Assembly: GCA_018806985.1 (NCBI GenBank)
Contig: JADANN010000274.1
Span: forward strand, 1,513,501-1,577,500
Source: Angiostrongylus vasorum
Lineage: Eukaryota > Nematoda > Chromadorea > Rhabditida > Metastrongylidae
Length of the DNA: 64,000 bases
Reading direction: 5' to 3'
The notes beneath the pieces were generated by a model that was not told the DNA's origin, did not search any database, and saw only the letters and a list, made by a program, of their open reading frames with translations. Positions within the stretch are counted from its first letter, which is position 1; each line of letters starts with the position of its first letter. A program made the translations under genes and the position numbers. This document shows positions 1 to 12,648 of this stretch, in pieces.

Positions 1-3000
1 CTTTCCCATACTTGTGCGACACGGGATACTCCTAGCATCGTACTTTCGACTGCGCGTTCAATAACGCTGAGTGATGTTTCATCCTGCATACGCAGCGACC
101 AGGTTTCTGACGCATACACTAGGGCAGGAAGTACCGTTGAGTTGAAAAGATGGTCACGGAATCGGGTGTTCTTTGTTCTCTTCACTACACCCTCGATGCT
201 CTTGAAAGCTTCACAAGCCGCGCGTTTCCTTCTGCTCAACTCTGGAGCTAAGTCGTTCAACATGTTGATTTCTCGACCTAGATAGATATAACTGGAGCAT
301 TCGGAGATATTCTTTCCCGTGAGCGTGAATGGGGCGTACGAAACCAATCCGTTCCTCGTGAACATCGTTTTGTAAGGTTTAGTCGAAGACCAATCTTTCC
401 ACAGGCTTTATCAAAGTCGGCAAGCATTCGTTCCGCCCGACTAATGTTTGGTGATATAAGGACGATGTCATCAGCAAGGCGAAGATGGTGTAACTGCCGA
501 CCATCGATTTTCACTGCCATATTGTCCCATTCCAGTGTTCGCATGACGTTCTCGAGGGTGGTGGTGAATAAATTTGGCGAGATGGTATCGCCTTGCCTAA
601 CCCCTCTTTTGAAATCGACATTAATATCATTGTAGAAAGTTGACATCTTGGTTGTAAAAATTTTTATAAAGCTCACGAAGAATCTTTATGTGGTAAGTAG
701 GGACTCCTTGACTATTGAGGGCTTCCATTACTGCTTCTATCTCATTTGAATCAAAGGCCTTCTGTAAATCGATGAAAGTGAGACAGAGCGGTCTTTTGTA
801 CTCTTGCGACACTTCAATGCGCCTTGTTATCGTGTGGATTTGGTCTATCGTACTAAATCCTTTTTCGAAATCATGCGTGCTCTCATGGCTGTCCTTCCTC
901 CAGTGTTCTGCTAATCCTGTTTAGGATGACTGGAGTGAAAAGTTTGTAGACGACAGACAGCAGGCAGATTGGGCGATAGTTGCCGATATCGTGTAGGTCA
1001 CCCTTATTGAACAATAACACGGTCTTGCTGGTCTTCCGATGAGCAAGGACATTGCATTCGGACAGGTAACGTGTAAAAAGCCGAGCCAATGAGTTTATGA
1101 GAACTGGCGGAGGGTTCTTCAGGTGTTCAAGTCTTATCCTGTTCGGACCTGGTGTTGTTCGATTCTTCACCGACAAAATAGGATGTTGGATTTCGGAAGG
1201 TAGCACCGGTGGTACGATATATCCATCCTCCTTTATTTTATATGGGGCAGGAGGCCGTGGCTAGTATAGGGATTTGAGTGGTAATTGTATATTCTCCACT
1301 GCCTTTAAGGGGTGTTGTAACTACTCCGTCTGGGTATCGGAGTGCAATCGTTTTGGTGTTGCAATTGGCCAAGCTTCGTTGGGGTTTTGTTAACGCCTTT
1401 CCCAACCTCTGCATCTTCGGCCGTAACTGCTGCTTTCCGTTCTATGAGATCTTCTTTTGTCGCTTGTCTGCCTTGTTTTCCAAGTTCGAACATGAGTTGT
1501 CGGTTACTTGCAACTCGTGCAATTCGACGCTGGCGTATCAGCTCGAGTGTTTCTGTAGACAGATGTCTCTTGGTGACTTTCAAGCCCTCAGATTTCATAG
1601 CGTCAACGTGAAGATGTTGAATGAGACGATCGTATTCCTCGTCGATGTTATCGACAACGGCATCTTCCCAACACCCGCCTAATGAATTGAATAAGTACCA
1701 GTTTGCGGTGGTTCTGGGACTTCGGTTTTTGAATTTAGCGACTTTTTCTACTTTCCGCGAGAAATGAAATCTTGCACAAAAGAGGCGGTAGTCTGGTCCC
1801 GTGTAGAATTTTGTGACAACAGCAACATCAGCAAGGCGAAACCTTCGATTTACTAAGATATGGTTTATTTCGTTGTAGTACTTTCTGCTAAGAGGCTCCC
1901 ACGTCCAGCGTTGAGAGCGGGACTTCTGGAATTGCCGGCTACCATGGATGGTCTTGGTCCTCGTGATTAATTCAAATATTTGCTCACCCTGCTCAATCCA
2001 TTTTTAATCCGTGGTTTACAATGAGACGTTCTTCAGACGTTCTTCTGAGTCCAATCTTAGTATCAAAATCTCCAATGATGACATTTAGGAATGTACGGAC
2101 TTCTTATTAAAACTTCTCCAAATCTATATAGAGGCTTCCGCTTCTTCTTCGTCACAGCTTGACATCGGTGCATAAATTGTCAAAGCTGGTAGTTATCCAC
2201 ATCTCTTTAATCGTAAACGTCCGATTCGGGTTGTTAGTTGTTCGAATGAATCGATGTTCATGGACAAACTCTTGTTGACGGAAACTCCAACGCTGCCGAC
2301 TCTCTACTGCCGCATGTTCCGAGGAACAGTTCTTCTCCGGTGTCATAGACGGCGTTGAATGGGTGGCGTCGTCTCGTCTCGGCCAGTTTGATGACGTTGT
2401 ACTTTAATGATGCTGAGATATTTGCAAAACTTCGGACTGCAGGTGTCTACGGTGGGGAACGAACGCGCTATTGTCCTTTCTGGGGAGTAGCGCGCTCACC
2501 AAAACACCATGCGGGTCCTTCGTTTCGCCTGTCTCTCAGCTAGTTCTATTGATCTTTTGCCATCAGCAAGCACCCGTCAGCGGGATTGATCTAGGGGGCC
2601 CAAATCGGCAACGAACCCAGTTAAGCTGAGGCTGCAGTTATAATTACAATTTTGACTTATTATTTACTGCCTACTCTTTTTTAGCGGCAGGGTATATATT
2701 GCGAAATATAACTTTAAAACAAGCTGAGAGACAGGCGAAACGAAGGACCCGCATGGTGCGGTGGTGAGCGCGCTACTCCCCCCGAAAGGACAATAGCGCG
2801 CTCGTTCCCCACCGCAGACACCTGCGGTCCGGAGTTTTGCAAATATCTCAGCATCATTAAAGTTATATTTCGCAATATATACTCTGCCGCTAAAAAAGAG
2901 TAGGCAGTAAATAATAAGTCAAAATTGTGACGTTGTGCTTTATTTGCTTGTGTGATCAAGCCTTCTATTGAGGATTCAGATGCAAGTGTGCGTACATTGT

Positions 3001-3010
3001 AGGTCACCTT
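1..3010 (-). mobile_element. RTE-type non-LTR retrotransposon, decayed, copy 1
   Basis: Read on the minus strand, this is an RTE-clade element with an AP-like endonuclease followed by reverse transcriptase. The endonuclease start (MTYNVRTLASES) lies at about 3007-2925. The middle ([15 protein letters not shown]) is at about 2350, the endonuclease C-terminus near 1800, the linker (ETLELIRQRR) at 1600-1300 and the RT at 1206-1. RT fingers and palm are visible: NYRPICLLSVVYKLF, LCLTFIDLQKAFDS, and the catalytic box as LADDIVL, where the usual residue before ADD is F. Frameshifts and stops break it throughout, so it is inactive. A palindromic SINE at 2411-2936 splits the endonuclease ORF. The 3' end is cut by the window edge. 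Assignment to RTE rests on domain order and on its likeness to the common hookworm RTE proteins as I remember them. Confidence 0.88.
2396..2940. mobile_element. Palindromic tRNA-derived SINE (family 3) inserted in the RTE copy
   Basis: A head segment at about 2411-2540 is repeated in inverted orientation at 2724-2866. A second segment at 2650-2716 is repeated inverted at 2867-2936. Read on the minus strand, the head has an A-box-like (GGTGCGGTGGTGAGCGCG) and a B-box-like region, as in tRNA-derived SINEs. The insertion is flanked by direct repeats TGACGTTGTACTTTA (2402-2416) and TGACGTTGTGCTTTA (from about 2928), which look like a target-site duplication. The RTE reading resumes correctly on both sides (QANK... 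/ ...[12 protein letters not shown]). Confidence 0.75.
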
Positions 3011-3635
3011 AGATCAGGATAGATCGTCACCTTAGTCCTTTGCGATCTATGCAACATAGAATGGCTCTGAGATTTTAGCAACCTCTTCGTACTCGTCCTA
3101 CCCAACGCTACAGAATCGGGGGCTCTTTCGGTGTCAGGGGAAAGGCCCGTTTAAAGTGTGTTTAGCATTTTGATACCTAAGTATAGCTTGCTGGGCTCTG
3201 AACATGGGGGGCTGGGTGTACTCACGGGTAGCTTGCCAGGCTCTCCCAGAATGGACATGGAGCTTATTTGTTGAGGAGACTGCTAACCGCCTCCCGTATA
3301 CTTCCCTGTCACTCGACTGCAGACTTTTCGCCGAACTGACTCGTAGAATACAATCTGCATAAACGAGAACACCCGACGCATGCATGAATACGCCCTCGTA
3401 AATGCAGAAAGTATGTGCCAAATCGGCGCAGTAGAAACAGCGATTCCGTCTCCTGAATCCACCTGTTTCTCAGGAAAGCAAAGATCGCCTTTGGTCTGTG
3501 ATTAACCTCCTGGGTGCCACCTGGGGACGCACCACCTTCCCTCGCGTCTACCGGTCCGAGATTCCTCATCATTTGAGGGAGGTCCGTGAGGACAAAGTGA
3601 TACTCAGGAAAAAAGTCCTTAAAATTTCGTTTCCA
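3011..3635 (-). other. Possible 5' region of the RTE element; no gene seen
   Basis: This stretch lies directly upstream of the RTE endonuclease start on the minus strand. It holds open frames rich in Arg and Gly (for example DAREGGASPGGTQEVNH) that I do not recognise. Its position suggests RTE 5' untranslated or leader sequence. No host exon is apparent. Confidence 0.3.
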
Positions 3636-3637
3636 GT

Positions 3638-3998
3638 TTGTCAGGATATTTAGATAGCCCGTCTGCACTGGTTGTGCGTGCCCCCAGCATAATTTCCACT
3701 CTTCGGATATTTGCTGGTTTAGCCACTTTAGTTCCCTGGAGTCCTGAGGAAACCCAGACCAAAGTCTGCCCTAGGTCATCACCACCACAGGTAGTAGCCG
3801 CCATGGTGGATTAGAGATAGATTTACCAACATGCAACTAGTTTGGGGACGGTGGTGGATCGTGGTATTGATTTTCACTTTGCTGTGCTTCCGAATGGAAA
3901 CGTCGGACTTCTTCATGAATCTCCCCGCTGAACATCGCAGCCCGACAGCATGGAACAGCTCTCAGCCATGATGAGGTGGTAAACCGTTGAGAAGGGTA
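3638..3998 (-). repeat. Retroposon-like repeat family C
   Basis: Near full-length copy of a ~380-bp interspersed repeat seen about 15 times in this window. The + strand runs from GGTTGTGCG..CAGCATAATTTCC through the conserved CCACCACAGG and GACGGTGGTGGAT blocks to GATGAGGTGGTAAACCGTTG. The copies that keep the other end carry an (AAGT)n-type tail, so the element's own sense strand is taken as minus here. Confidence 0.7.
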
Positions 3999-4924
3999 AG
4001 GATTGTCAAGATAGGAAGTGATATGGCGAGGCAAAAGTGGATGTATGGTATGAAAAATTACAATAATGGGAGGGAATCACACTGTTAGTCTCGTGTTTAT
4101 AACAGCATTGTTAAGTTAAAATTCATTGTTTCAGAAGGAAAGTTGCTGCTGGATATGGTCATCACCTAACATGTGCAGCTCATGCAAAGGTCAATCACAT
4201 AGTCACAAATGAAGAATGATGCTTCTTTGATACGTTTGCAGCTCCATAACATGTAATGGATCCGATCTACAATATGGAAAGGAACACCTGTTGTGTTCCG
4301 AGAAGGAAAAACACTCGTTTATGAAGAGTACATTCTACACATGTGTGACTTCTATATCAAGAAAGACTAAACTGAAAACAACGAACTACGCGTGGAATGG
4401 TTCAATAAAGCTGTTTCAATCACGTTTTAATTCTCCAGAGCCCCACAAAAAAGTTTGTCTTATCTCCGCCATCACAAAGCAGTTGCATAAGCGGGGGAAA
4501 AAAAACTGAAAGTAGATTCGACTGCTATACGCCACACTTGGTAATGAATGTTGGGTTCACAAGATCGTTGCAGGAGGACCTACAGCAGTGCAGGATTGAA
4601 AACAAGCTGGAATCTGAGACAATTTGAGAAACAACTCTAAATTGCCTTGGCGCCTTGTTTGAGGGATTATAATGTAGTATAAGAATAATATAAGACAATA
4701 ATATAAGAATGCTGAAAAAGGACCGGGTTACTAGTGCAGCCTCACGCCATGATGTCAAAATTATAATGGAAAAGTTTTAGCACGGCACTTTCAGTTTCAT
4801 AACCAGGTCCAGGACTAGAAAGAATGTCACAATTAGCATCTCTCAAGTGGGAACTCACGAACTACACCCACTTCTCATAACCAATATTACAACACATCTT
4901 TACAATGGAAGTGTGCTCGATTAG
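3999..4924. other. Intergenic DNA, nothing recognised
   Basis: AT-rich sequence with only short, non-conserved frames on both strands. I see no coding-like exon with plausible splice borders. Confidence 0.4.
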
Positions 4925-5095
4925 TGGAGGCCCGCGCGGTGTCATCACTCTCATGAAGAAAGACAAAAAGGCTCGATTGGTGTGGTGGATACCCCGCGTA
5001 GGCCCCCTGGTAAAGGTAATTGCAGGTTCGAAGCCCAGTTCAAGTTCTGAGGCTCATATCTCAGCATTCTTGTAGTTGTACTTCGAAACGCACCG
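4925..5095 (+). mobile_element. tRNA-derived SINE family 3, single copy
   Basis: Contains an A-box-like GGTGTGGTGGATACCCCGCG and a B-box-like GCAGGTTCGAAGCCC about 35 bases apart. A family-3 end like ..GCTCATATCTCAGCATTCTTG follows. The order and orientation match the tRNA-like head of the palindromic family seen at 2.4, 24.1 and 47.5 kb, but only one arm is present. Confidence 0.55.
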
Positions 5096-5194
5096 TTTCC
5101 ATGAGAAAAGAACAGCCAGCGAATAAAAGTTAAAACGTTGTAGAAGCAAAGAACTTCGAAATACCGACAACAATGTATTGTGGATTTCAATACT

Positions 5195-5252
5195 TGGATA
5201 CTTGGACGGCCACCAGCCACGATGAGACGGTAAACCGTTGGAAGGGAACATC
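5195..5252 (-). repeat. Family C repeat fragment
   Basis: Joins the two ends of family C (ATACTTGGATACTTGGACGG next to GATGAGACGGTAAACCGTTG) with the internal part missing. This is either an internal deletion or a truncated template. Confidence 0.5.
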
Positions 5253-6967
5253 AATAACAAGCACTAAGTAATAGCAAATATACCACTTATACCCACAAAA
5301 CGACATAGAATTCTTTTTCTACAATCGCTTCATGTTCACAGCCCTTCAAGTCCTCTAATTGTCAAGAAACTGTCACCTATTTTCTGGAAACTAGCAAGCC
5401 CATAACGGTTGCTGGATGGGCGTCGTCCCAAGCAGTAGGGCGGCCAGACGGCGCGAGTCTGGAGTGTGTTAATAGATCATGTGATGGTATTCCCATTTAT
5501 CAGAATGCCAAGAATATGCCACTACTATGATTAACGAGCGTGAAGGAATGACACGAATGGAGAATATATTGTTAGCTGCGCCATTCACAGAAGGTTGACC
5601 ATGGCAACAGGTATCAAAATATTTCTACTCATTTGTTCCGTCATAAATATTGTACATGTGGATTGAGTGCATCGTTTCCTTGACGTTTGATCATTCGCTT
5701 TGCTTAATGAATTGCTCCATTCGTCCATCAGCCATTGACTTTTCTCACTGTACAATTGAATTCATGGTTTGCTTAAGATCTGTACCCGATGAAGGTAAAA
5801 TATTTTGTCCATTCAAGATCTAAACTATGAAATATGGTTCCATGTTGGGTGAGCTAACTGTGATTCAGAAGATATTTCAATAGCACTATAACAAGTTAAA
5901 GGTGAACCTTGACACTTAAGCAAAGGCCTTAACGTGCATACCTTTAGAGAAAATTCTCTTCAAAAACAACTCCATCATATCCCTGGGTTTCACATGCGTT
6001 GTACGACGCAGTTAGCCTGCAATTGAAAAAAAAATTGTGTGTGGACGTTTGATGCCTCGTGTGCTGTTGGCTGGAAATGCAGTCTCGTACTGAAATGTGT
6101 TTGAGCACGGAAAATGGCAGTATGGGGGGTGTCAAGTACGCACCATCCGTACTGATAGTTCACTAAAGTGTTTGTTTAGAGAGGATAGATCCTCTTCTCT
6201 TTCTCGTTAGCCACTCGGCACTTTCTTGAGAACAGAAGAATCGTGTCGCTAGGATTGAACGAATTAAGTCGAAATGAAGTTTGGGAAGCTGAGATAACTT
6301 TTTAAAAAAAACGACCATCATTTAACCTCAGAGTGAATAATCAGTATGATTTTTCAGATTGTCCAGCTAAACGCTGAACAACATAGAATAGTGTTCATGG
6401 AGATAACAGCGATCTGAAGATAATAACATGATAGCATAGAGAGACTACGAGGTGGAGCATGGTCTCTGTTCTCTTTACCGCTGTTGAAACATGATGTATT
6501 TAAAATGCCGTTTGTTATGGTGTTCTATGCCATCACTGAGTGGACTATGAAGTTAACCCATTCTCACGCCCATCTGCAATGTATCTTCTTTCTTGAAAAT
6601 GAGCTTTTTATCCTCGAAAAGAAGGTAGAAATTATAAAGAAATGAAAAAAAGAACTTCCATGTAAGACTGTTGTCCAGATGGATCTTTTGAGCTCATCGT
6701 CGTTGTTACACATGAGACATACCACCTTAACCAATAGAAACAAAGACAAACAGAAACAACGAAGATGGTCAAGTACAGCAGAGTTGATGTGCGTGGGCGA
6801 TTTCTTCTGTTCTCTTCTGTTGGCATTGAAGACATTGAACGGGCTTGTAGATGAACGAGTGAAGGAAACTTCCGGCTAGTTACAGAACAAACATTAAATT
6901 TAATTATCTATTCTCTCGTCGGATTCACTTTGATTCGAAAACTAATTAGTAGCTTCTCAGTACTAAA
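5253..6967. other. Gene-free AT-rich stretch
   Basis: No recognisable exon, repeat or RNA gene. Short open frames on both strands lack coding-like composition and splice context. Confidence 0.35.
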
Positions 6968-6970
6968 TGC

Positions 6971-7040
<70 letters not shown>
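6968..7040. repeat. (TA)n microsatellite
   Basis: About 70 bases of alternating TA with one interruption (ATATACATATAT). Frames through it translate as YIYIYI runs and are not genes. Confidence 0.95.
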
Positions 7041-7044
<4 letters not shown>

Positions 7045-7509
7045 CTTACGCTATGATCGAAGCTATTTAAACGAATTAAACGGTTGAAATGGAACGCTCT
7101 CGTCCGCCCATCGACATCATCATTCGTCTGACGGACCCACTTTCCATCAGTCATACTCTATCCCATCTTACGACTGCTGTTCCTACATGATATTCACAAA
7201 GAACTTGTCATAAACCAGTACCATTGGCTAAAATTTGCCCTGACTTCGACTTCTGGAGTAGGATTGAGCTATTGCTCTACCGATTTTGAACATGACTACA
7301 ATGAGCACTCCTCCGCTGACATTCACTATGAAGATCTCATTAGATGTTGTGTTGCAGAATGCCCTACCGTGGATGCCAGCTTAGATTGCGATTCAGTGCA
7401 ATAATTGTGACGAGAATATTTTCCATGGACAAATCGTAATCTCTCCCTTGGTGCCGTAACGAACCAACAACTTCGTTTTTCCTTCATAATCGATGATTTC
7501 AGGTGCAAA

Positions 7510-10500
7510 ATGCACATGCACGCCATCCTTGGATTTCTGTTCGCTTTCATAGCGTCAATTACAGCCGACTGGAACAGTAAGTCCACTTTTATTTCAGCAC
7601 AGCGCAAGCATATGGTAAGGTCAAGTCACTAGGAGAGAGTTTGGAACGACAGGACGATCAACAACATCGCTTCGGTTACTTTCGGTTTTGTTTCGTTGTC
7701 GGTTCTATGAGCAAGAACAACCTTTATCCTTTCGCGACGAAGCTGATTTTTTTGCTAACAGAAGAAAAAATATTGCATGCATTGTTAACCTTTTGTTTTC
7801 CGCCTACTATACTTTTCCACGACAGGGTATGATGTGAGATATAACCACAGTGATACTGAGATATTTGCAAAACTCGGGACCGCAGGTGTCCGTGGTGGAC
7901 CGAACACGCTATTATCAAGACATCTGCGGTCCGAAGTTTTGCGAATATCTCATCAGCACTGTGATGGCATACATTATTTTACACAGTGTCCTTTCAAATT
8001 TGTATATGCTTAAAACTACAATTTTCAAGGAAATGATGGTGAAATCTGAACCTTTAAGATTTCCAATGAAAGAGCGGCAGCGCCAAACAAGGATGACATA
8101 TTGGGAACAACATCGTGTCATCCTAGACGAAATCCCGCTTGTTCATCTCCTTTTGTGTTCGAAATATGAGCTTCATCGGAAAAAAAAGTGGAAAGGATAT
8201 CTATCATAAGTTATAGAAGATCTGAATTTTGTCATGGTAATAGAAGAGAACTTTCGTCTTGTAGGCAAGGATTTGCATTTTTGTTGCAATTGGAAAAAAT
8301 TCACTATGAACGGAGATATGCTGATTTAAAATGGAAATCGGCCCTCATTTGCGCAACCTATGATTACTATAGAGGTCATGTAGTCGCGTTAGGGTTAAAA
8401 AAACGAGCTCTACAAAAGATTTTTCGCTGGCCCTTCTATAATTGTCTTCAATTAATTAGTTAATTCTTCGGTGACTGCACTAGCTATATACAGTGCAATT
8501 AAACCCTACATCTATTTACGAGTTGCTGTGGTCGTAAACCGCGCAGAAGCATCTGGGTTGCGATATAAGACCATGAATAATCGAATTACAGGCCTTTATT
8601 TCGCTGGTACTTCCTATGTACGAGCTCTAACAAAAAGAATCCATGGCGTTCGGGCCAAAGATCAAAGTGAGTCGAAGGCAGTTCAAAGCATAGATATCAC
8701 TGCAATGACCCATCTTTAACATACACATGATGACTTAACCTCACAGGGGAGTTAAATGGTGCGAAGAAAACGACCAAATTTTTGAACCAAAATATTTTAG
8801 CTTATGTTAAGCTTTATTAAGTAAAATAGAAGCCGTTAGAATCTGCAGACCATTGTCGACCGGATGCAAGATTCCTTATTCTCCCAGCAGGAAATTTTCG
8901 TTCTTCTAAGCCGATGAAACATCTTTTTTTGTTCCACTTTCTTTGTACCAAACCTCATGTTTCGAAACCGAAAAAAAACTGTAGAAGCGGGATTCCATCC
9001 AGTAAGACATGACGGCGTCCCCACAATGTATCGTTGCAATTTATAGCTGCTGCGCTTGAGTGAGAAGTCCTGGCGATTTAATTCTTCACCCTCTATTTTC
9101 CGGGAACTTCTATAAAATAAACAATCTATAAAAATTGTACACACCCTAAGACAGCAAGGTAGAGTCTCTTCTATAAGCATGCAAAGTTCTCAACCTCTCC
9201 AACAATTACTGTCACCTTCTGTTTTCAAAATATCAGATTTGTCGCGAAAGTGTTAATTGGATCTGGACAGGGGGGAACTAACGTATGCCACTGAAATGTA
9301 GAAAGGGCGAGCTGAGGTATGAAATAGGCTGAACGGTCCTGTTTCGTTGAGGATCTATTGGTGCAGTCAAAACTGAATCCTAAACTGAACGCCGTATAAT
9401 TCACAGTTAGGAGGAATGTACTTGTGTGTTGGCCAAAAATTTCCATGTGCACTCCAAGTCCTTAGATTTTGATTAAGTAGTGATTAATTTCTGTTTCTCA
9501 TACTTCCAATCTGTAGAAGAATGGGAGATTAGTATGATACTGACGCTGCTGCAAAGGTGATTTTGCAAAAGTGTTACTGAAAGTGAGATCCATTATAGTC
9601 GTTCCAGAAAAGCCAACAATTATCTAATTCATCGATGGAATGTTTGGAGTAAACAAAATCACACGTAAATCAATCTAATTGAATAAATGGATTTGGTCCA
9701 CATTTTCTAAATTAGGACCTCCACATGTACCTCCTATAACGGGTGGCAAACTATCTGACGACAGTAAGTGGATTTTTGCTCTGATTCCTTACTCTGCAGG
9801 TGACTTCTTCACGAGGTCGGTGAAATGGATTCCGTCAGGAGGCGCCGGTCTGGTGTCTGGACGGGGAAACTTCAGACCTGGATTCGCAGGACGTGGCTGG
9901 TCAAGTATTCTAGCTGAGCCGTCTTTCGGCAAGGTTCCGTTTACAAACTTTTCTATTAGACACACCCGATATGACAATTCATATGAAAACAATGTTTTTA
10001 GTATGAGTACAAGTGTGGCAGAGCGACCCTCTTCTCTGTGCTTCCAGTTTCTTAGTTCCATAGGACTTTTAACGAAAGCAACCAATCCTAACACGATGTG
10101 GAGTCTGATGTTTCAAAAATGTATCCCTATCAGTATTTCTGAATATTCTGCCAATTCGAACAGAATGCGAGTAATGTCGTACTAGTTGGATCATTACTTC
10201 CGAAATTGAAGCTATACTGTACATCGAACAATTTGGGCACTCTAAATAAGCAATTGTCCTAAGCGCAACAGCTGCTCCCCCGTAGTTGCCTACTCGTTTC
10301 GTAGATTCCAATTTAATCCTATAAGCAAATTATAGTGAAATAGAAATGGCACTGGCTTTTCTTTTGAATAGATGATCAATCTACCATGTAATTTTACTTC
10401 AAGAGAAACGCCGACCAATGGTATAACGAAGAGAATCGATGAGAAAAAAGAAGCGGCCAGATAGGAGGGAGGAGCATCCACAACGACAATAAGGACTTTC

Positions 10501-12648
10501 AACAATATTTCGTTATTCTTGTCTGTTCCTGATTGAACTCATAAAAGTTTTAAATTCTGCAAACAACATAACAACCTATATTGCGGGGTGAAAAAATGCC
10601 TGTACTAGGTGCAAAGGCCATTCTACTTTCAGCAGAAGACCCCAAACTATCAGTTAGTCAAATTTCTAAATATTTGGATTGTCAGAAGATTCTGGCGAGC
10701 ATAGAAATTCTTCCATGGGATCCTTTGGTCAAACAATTTCTTGCACAGGTAACATCACTCTGGCCTGGGATATTACCAAATAGACGTTCCTCCTCAAACC
10801 AAATTTATCCATTTTTACCTAAACCAGGTTAAATAATCCATCTAACACAAAGACGAAAGAGGAGAACAACTTTGTAGGCAAGTAGAACGCATTCCCTTAA
10901 CGACAAGCGAACAGAAACATCTAAAAGCATTGGACGTGAGTCTACCCAAACAAAGCCCTTGCATAACCAATGACAATATTCTGATTCCTTCATTGAATAC
11001 TGTGCAACGTAAACATGACACATAAACTGTTCTAAATTCAACACTCACATACTTTACGCTTATAAATAGTGAAGTGGTAACAAATGGTTACAATATCAAG
11101 AACTACTTAGCGATTTTACTAACAAATTTCAGTATATGGGAGCTCATTAGTGAATAAGCAAACAAACAAAAAAGAAAGAATAAACCCTATTAATGCTCTA
11201 AGAAGGAACAAGGTAGCAAAAAGAAACAGACGTAAAAGTCTAACCAGATAAATGCAAGAAATGCTAAAGATATATCTCTAAGGAAATCCATAATTACTTG
11301 GAGATTTCGGGGAAGATATCTCGTATGGAATGACAACGGCACATGTTTTGATGGCAACTTTTTGCGAAATCACCGCTTTGCTGTGAGAATCAGAGAAGCG
11401 ACGACGTTAAACGAGCTCAACAGACAGGGAAAAAACGTTGGACTGCGCTTGCGAAACGAGGACAGGCCTGTCATGTAATAAGAACATATGACAGGTCCAT
11501 GAAAAAAAAGTGAAGTGGACTCAGAGAGGATGCAAGCGCACTTTCGGACGACCACCTAAAAGATGGACGGATATCATCATGACTTACTGCATTCGCAGAC
11601 GGAAACGAATAACACAGCGGAACGTGCATCGTTGACGTCACCATATTCGAAGTAGAGTACCAACATAGATAACGAATGCGAGAGAGAAAAACGAATGGAA
11701 GATGCATTGGGACCCGCAATACTAGTGAAGACGGTCCATCAAAGTATCCAAATAGGTATCCCTGTTTCATGAAGATACGCAAAACTTCGTTCACATGGAC
11801 ATCAGATGACCATAAAATTAATTTCGAAGTTCCCAGGATCGACTTTCTCTTAACCTCGACATTGGATTACAAATGAAGCATACGTTTGCAGGCGGCACGT
11901 AGAAAACGGTTGTGAAGAAGACGATACTGGCGAAACGTCGGCTACTGTTCCATTGTATGCGCTTTTGTACGGAAGTAAACCTGTGTTGTATAACAACCTC
12001 GCCATTGCTGAGAAAGAAAATGAAATATTTATTAATTCTGAACATGTCTTCCTGCAAAAGTTTACACCCATGATCCAGTGGTGGTGACGAACCTTTACAT
12101 TCGCAACAGAAACATGTTATCTGTCTGAAAGCTGGACTAAGAATTGAGGAGAAGTCAAAATTCCTCTCATTCAGTAGTCAAAAACAATATTAGACCAACT
12201 CCTTGTATGCTACAAGTAGTTCGCACTAGATCAGAAGGAATAAGAAAGAAGCATAAAATATCTAGCCTTAGTGAAGCATATTAAACAAGCATTACGGACG
12301 TGTGGTATTTTCCAATACGAAACTTCCAGTTAACAGTCTTTCTCTTCCCAAATGAACCGGATTTACAGCAAAATAACCACGTTTGCAAACAATTACGGGA
12401 GATCCGTCAACAGAGGAGGTTGACGACTTCAGTTACGGTTTGGTTTAGAAAGAATCACTTCTCCTTTAGTAGAGCCTTGATTGGAAACCGAGCCTATCTG
12501 GAAGACACTTGGAAGAAGATTGTGCCTCAGGGAACCTAGTCATTTTGGTAGCACGAATTTCCAGCAGAATTCTGTCGACGCGCAGACCGCTGAGGTGGTT
12601 CATGAACAGTTGCGGAGCGTTCTCCTGATTCGATTAACGAAATGGCCT
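7510..12648 (+). CDS. Unrecognised secreted protein, at least five exons
   Basis: I do not recognise this protein. Exon 1 (7510-7576) starts 7 bases after a good splice acceptor (GATGATTTCAG), which suits spliced-leader trans-splicing. It encodes a signal peptide (MHMHAILGFLFAFIASITA) and ends at A|GTAAGT. Exon 2 (9800-9928) reads DFFTRSVKW..GRGNFRPGFAGRGW and is rich in Gly, Arg and Ser. Exon 3 is 10633-10748 (EDPKLSVSQISKYLDCQ, then EILPWDPLVKQFLAQ), exon 4 about 12369-12431 (QNNHVCKQLREIRQQRR) and exon 5 about 12565-12648 (QNSVDAQTAEVVHEQLRS). All junction phases agree if exon 2 ends at a GC donor (TTTCG|GCAAGG). The 3' end is uncertain: the last frame stays open to a TAG at 12820-12822. 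The FRPG block recalls nematode RPamide peptides, but no dibasic cleavage site follows it. The signal peptide is convincing; the later exons are moderate. Confidence 0.45.
7783..7985. mobile_element. Truncated snap-back copy of SINE family 3
   Basis: The head GATACTGAGATATTTGCAAA (from about 7853) is followed within 80 bases by its inverse (AGTTTTGCGAATATCTCATC). The two can form a hairpin about 35-40 bp long. It lies in intron 1 of the secreted-protein gene. Upstream, CGACAGGGTATGATGTGAGA matches the linker segment found beside the same head at 47.45 kb. Confidence 0.6.

Noticed and set aside
9800..9928. RPamide neuropeptide precursor
   Set aside because: The GRGNFRPG segment resembles these peptides, but no Lys-Arg cleavage site follows and it occurs once; kept only as a possibility.
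9789..10094. Minus-strand frame (GTLPKDGSARILDQPRPANP..) that looks coding-like
   Set aside because: It is antisense to exon 2 of the plus-strand gene, whose phases and splice sites agree. The minus frame lacks partner exons.
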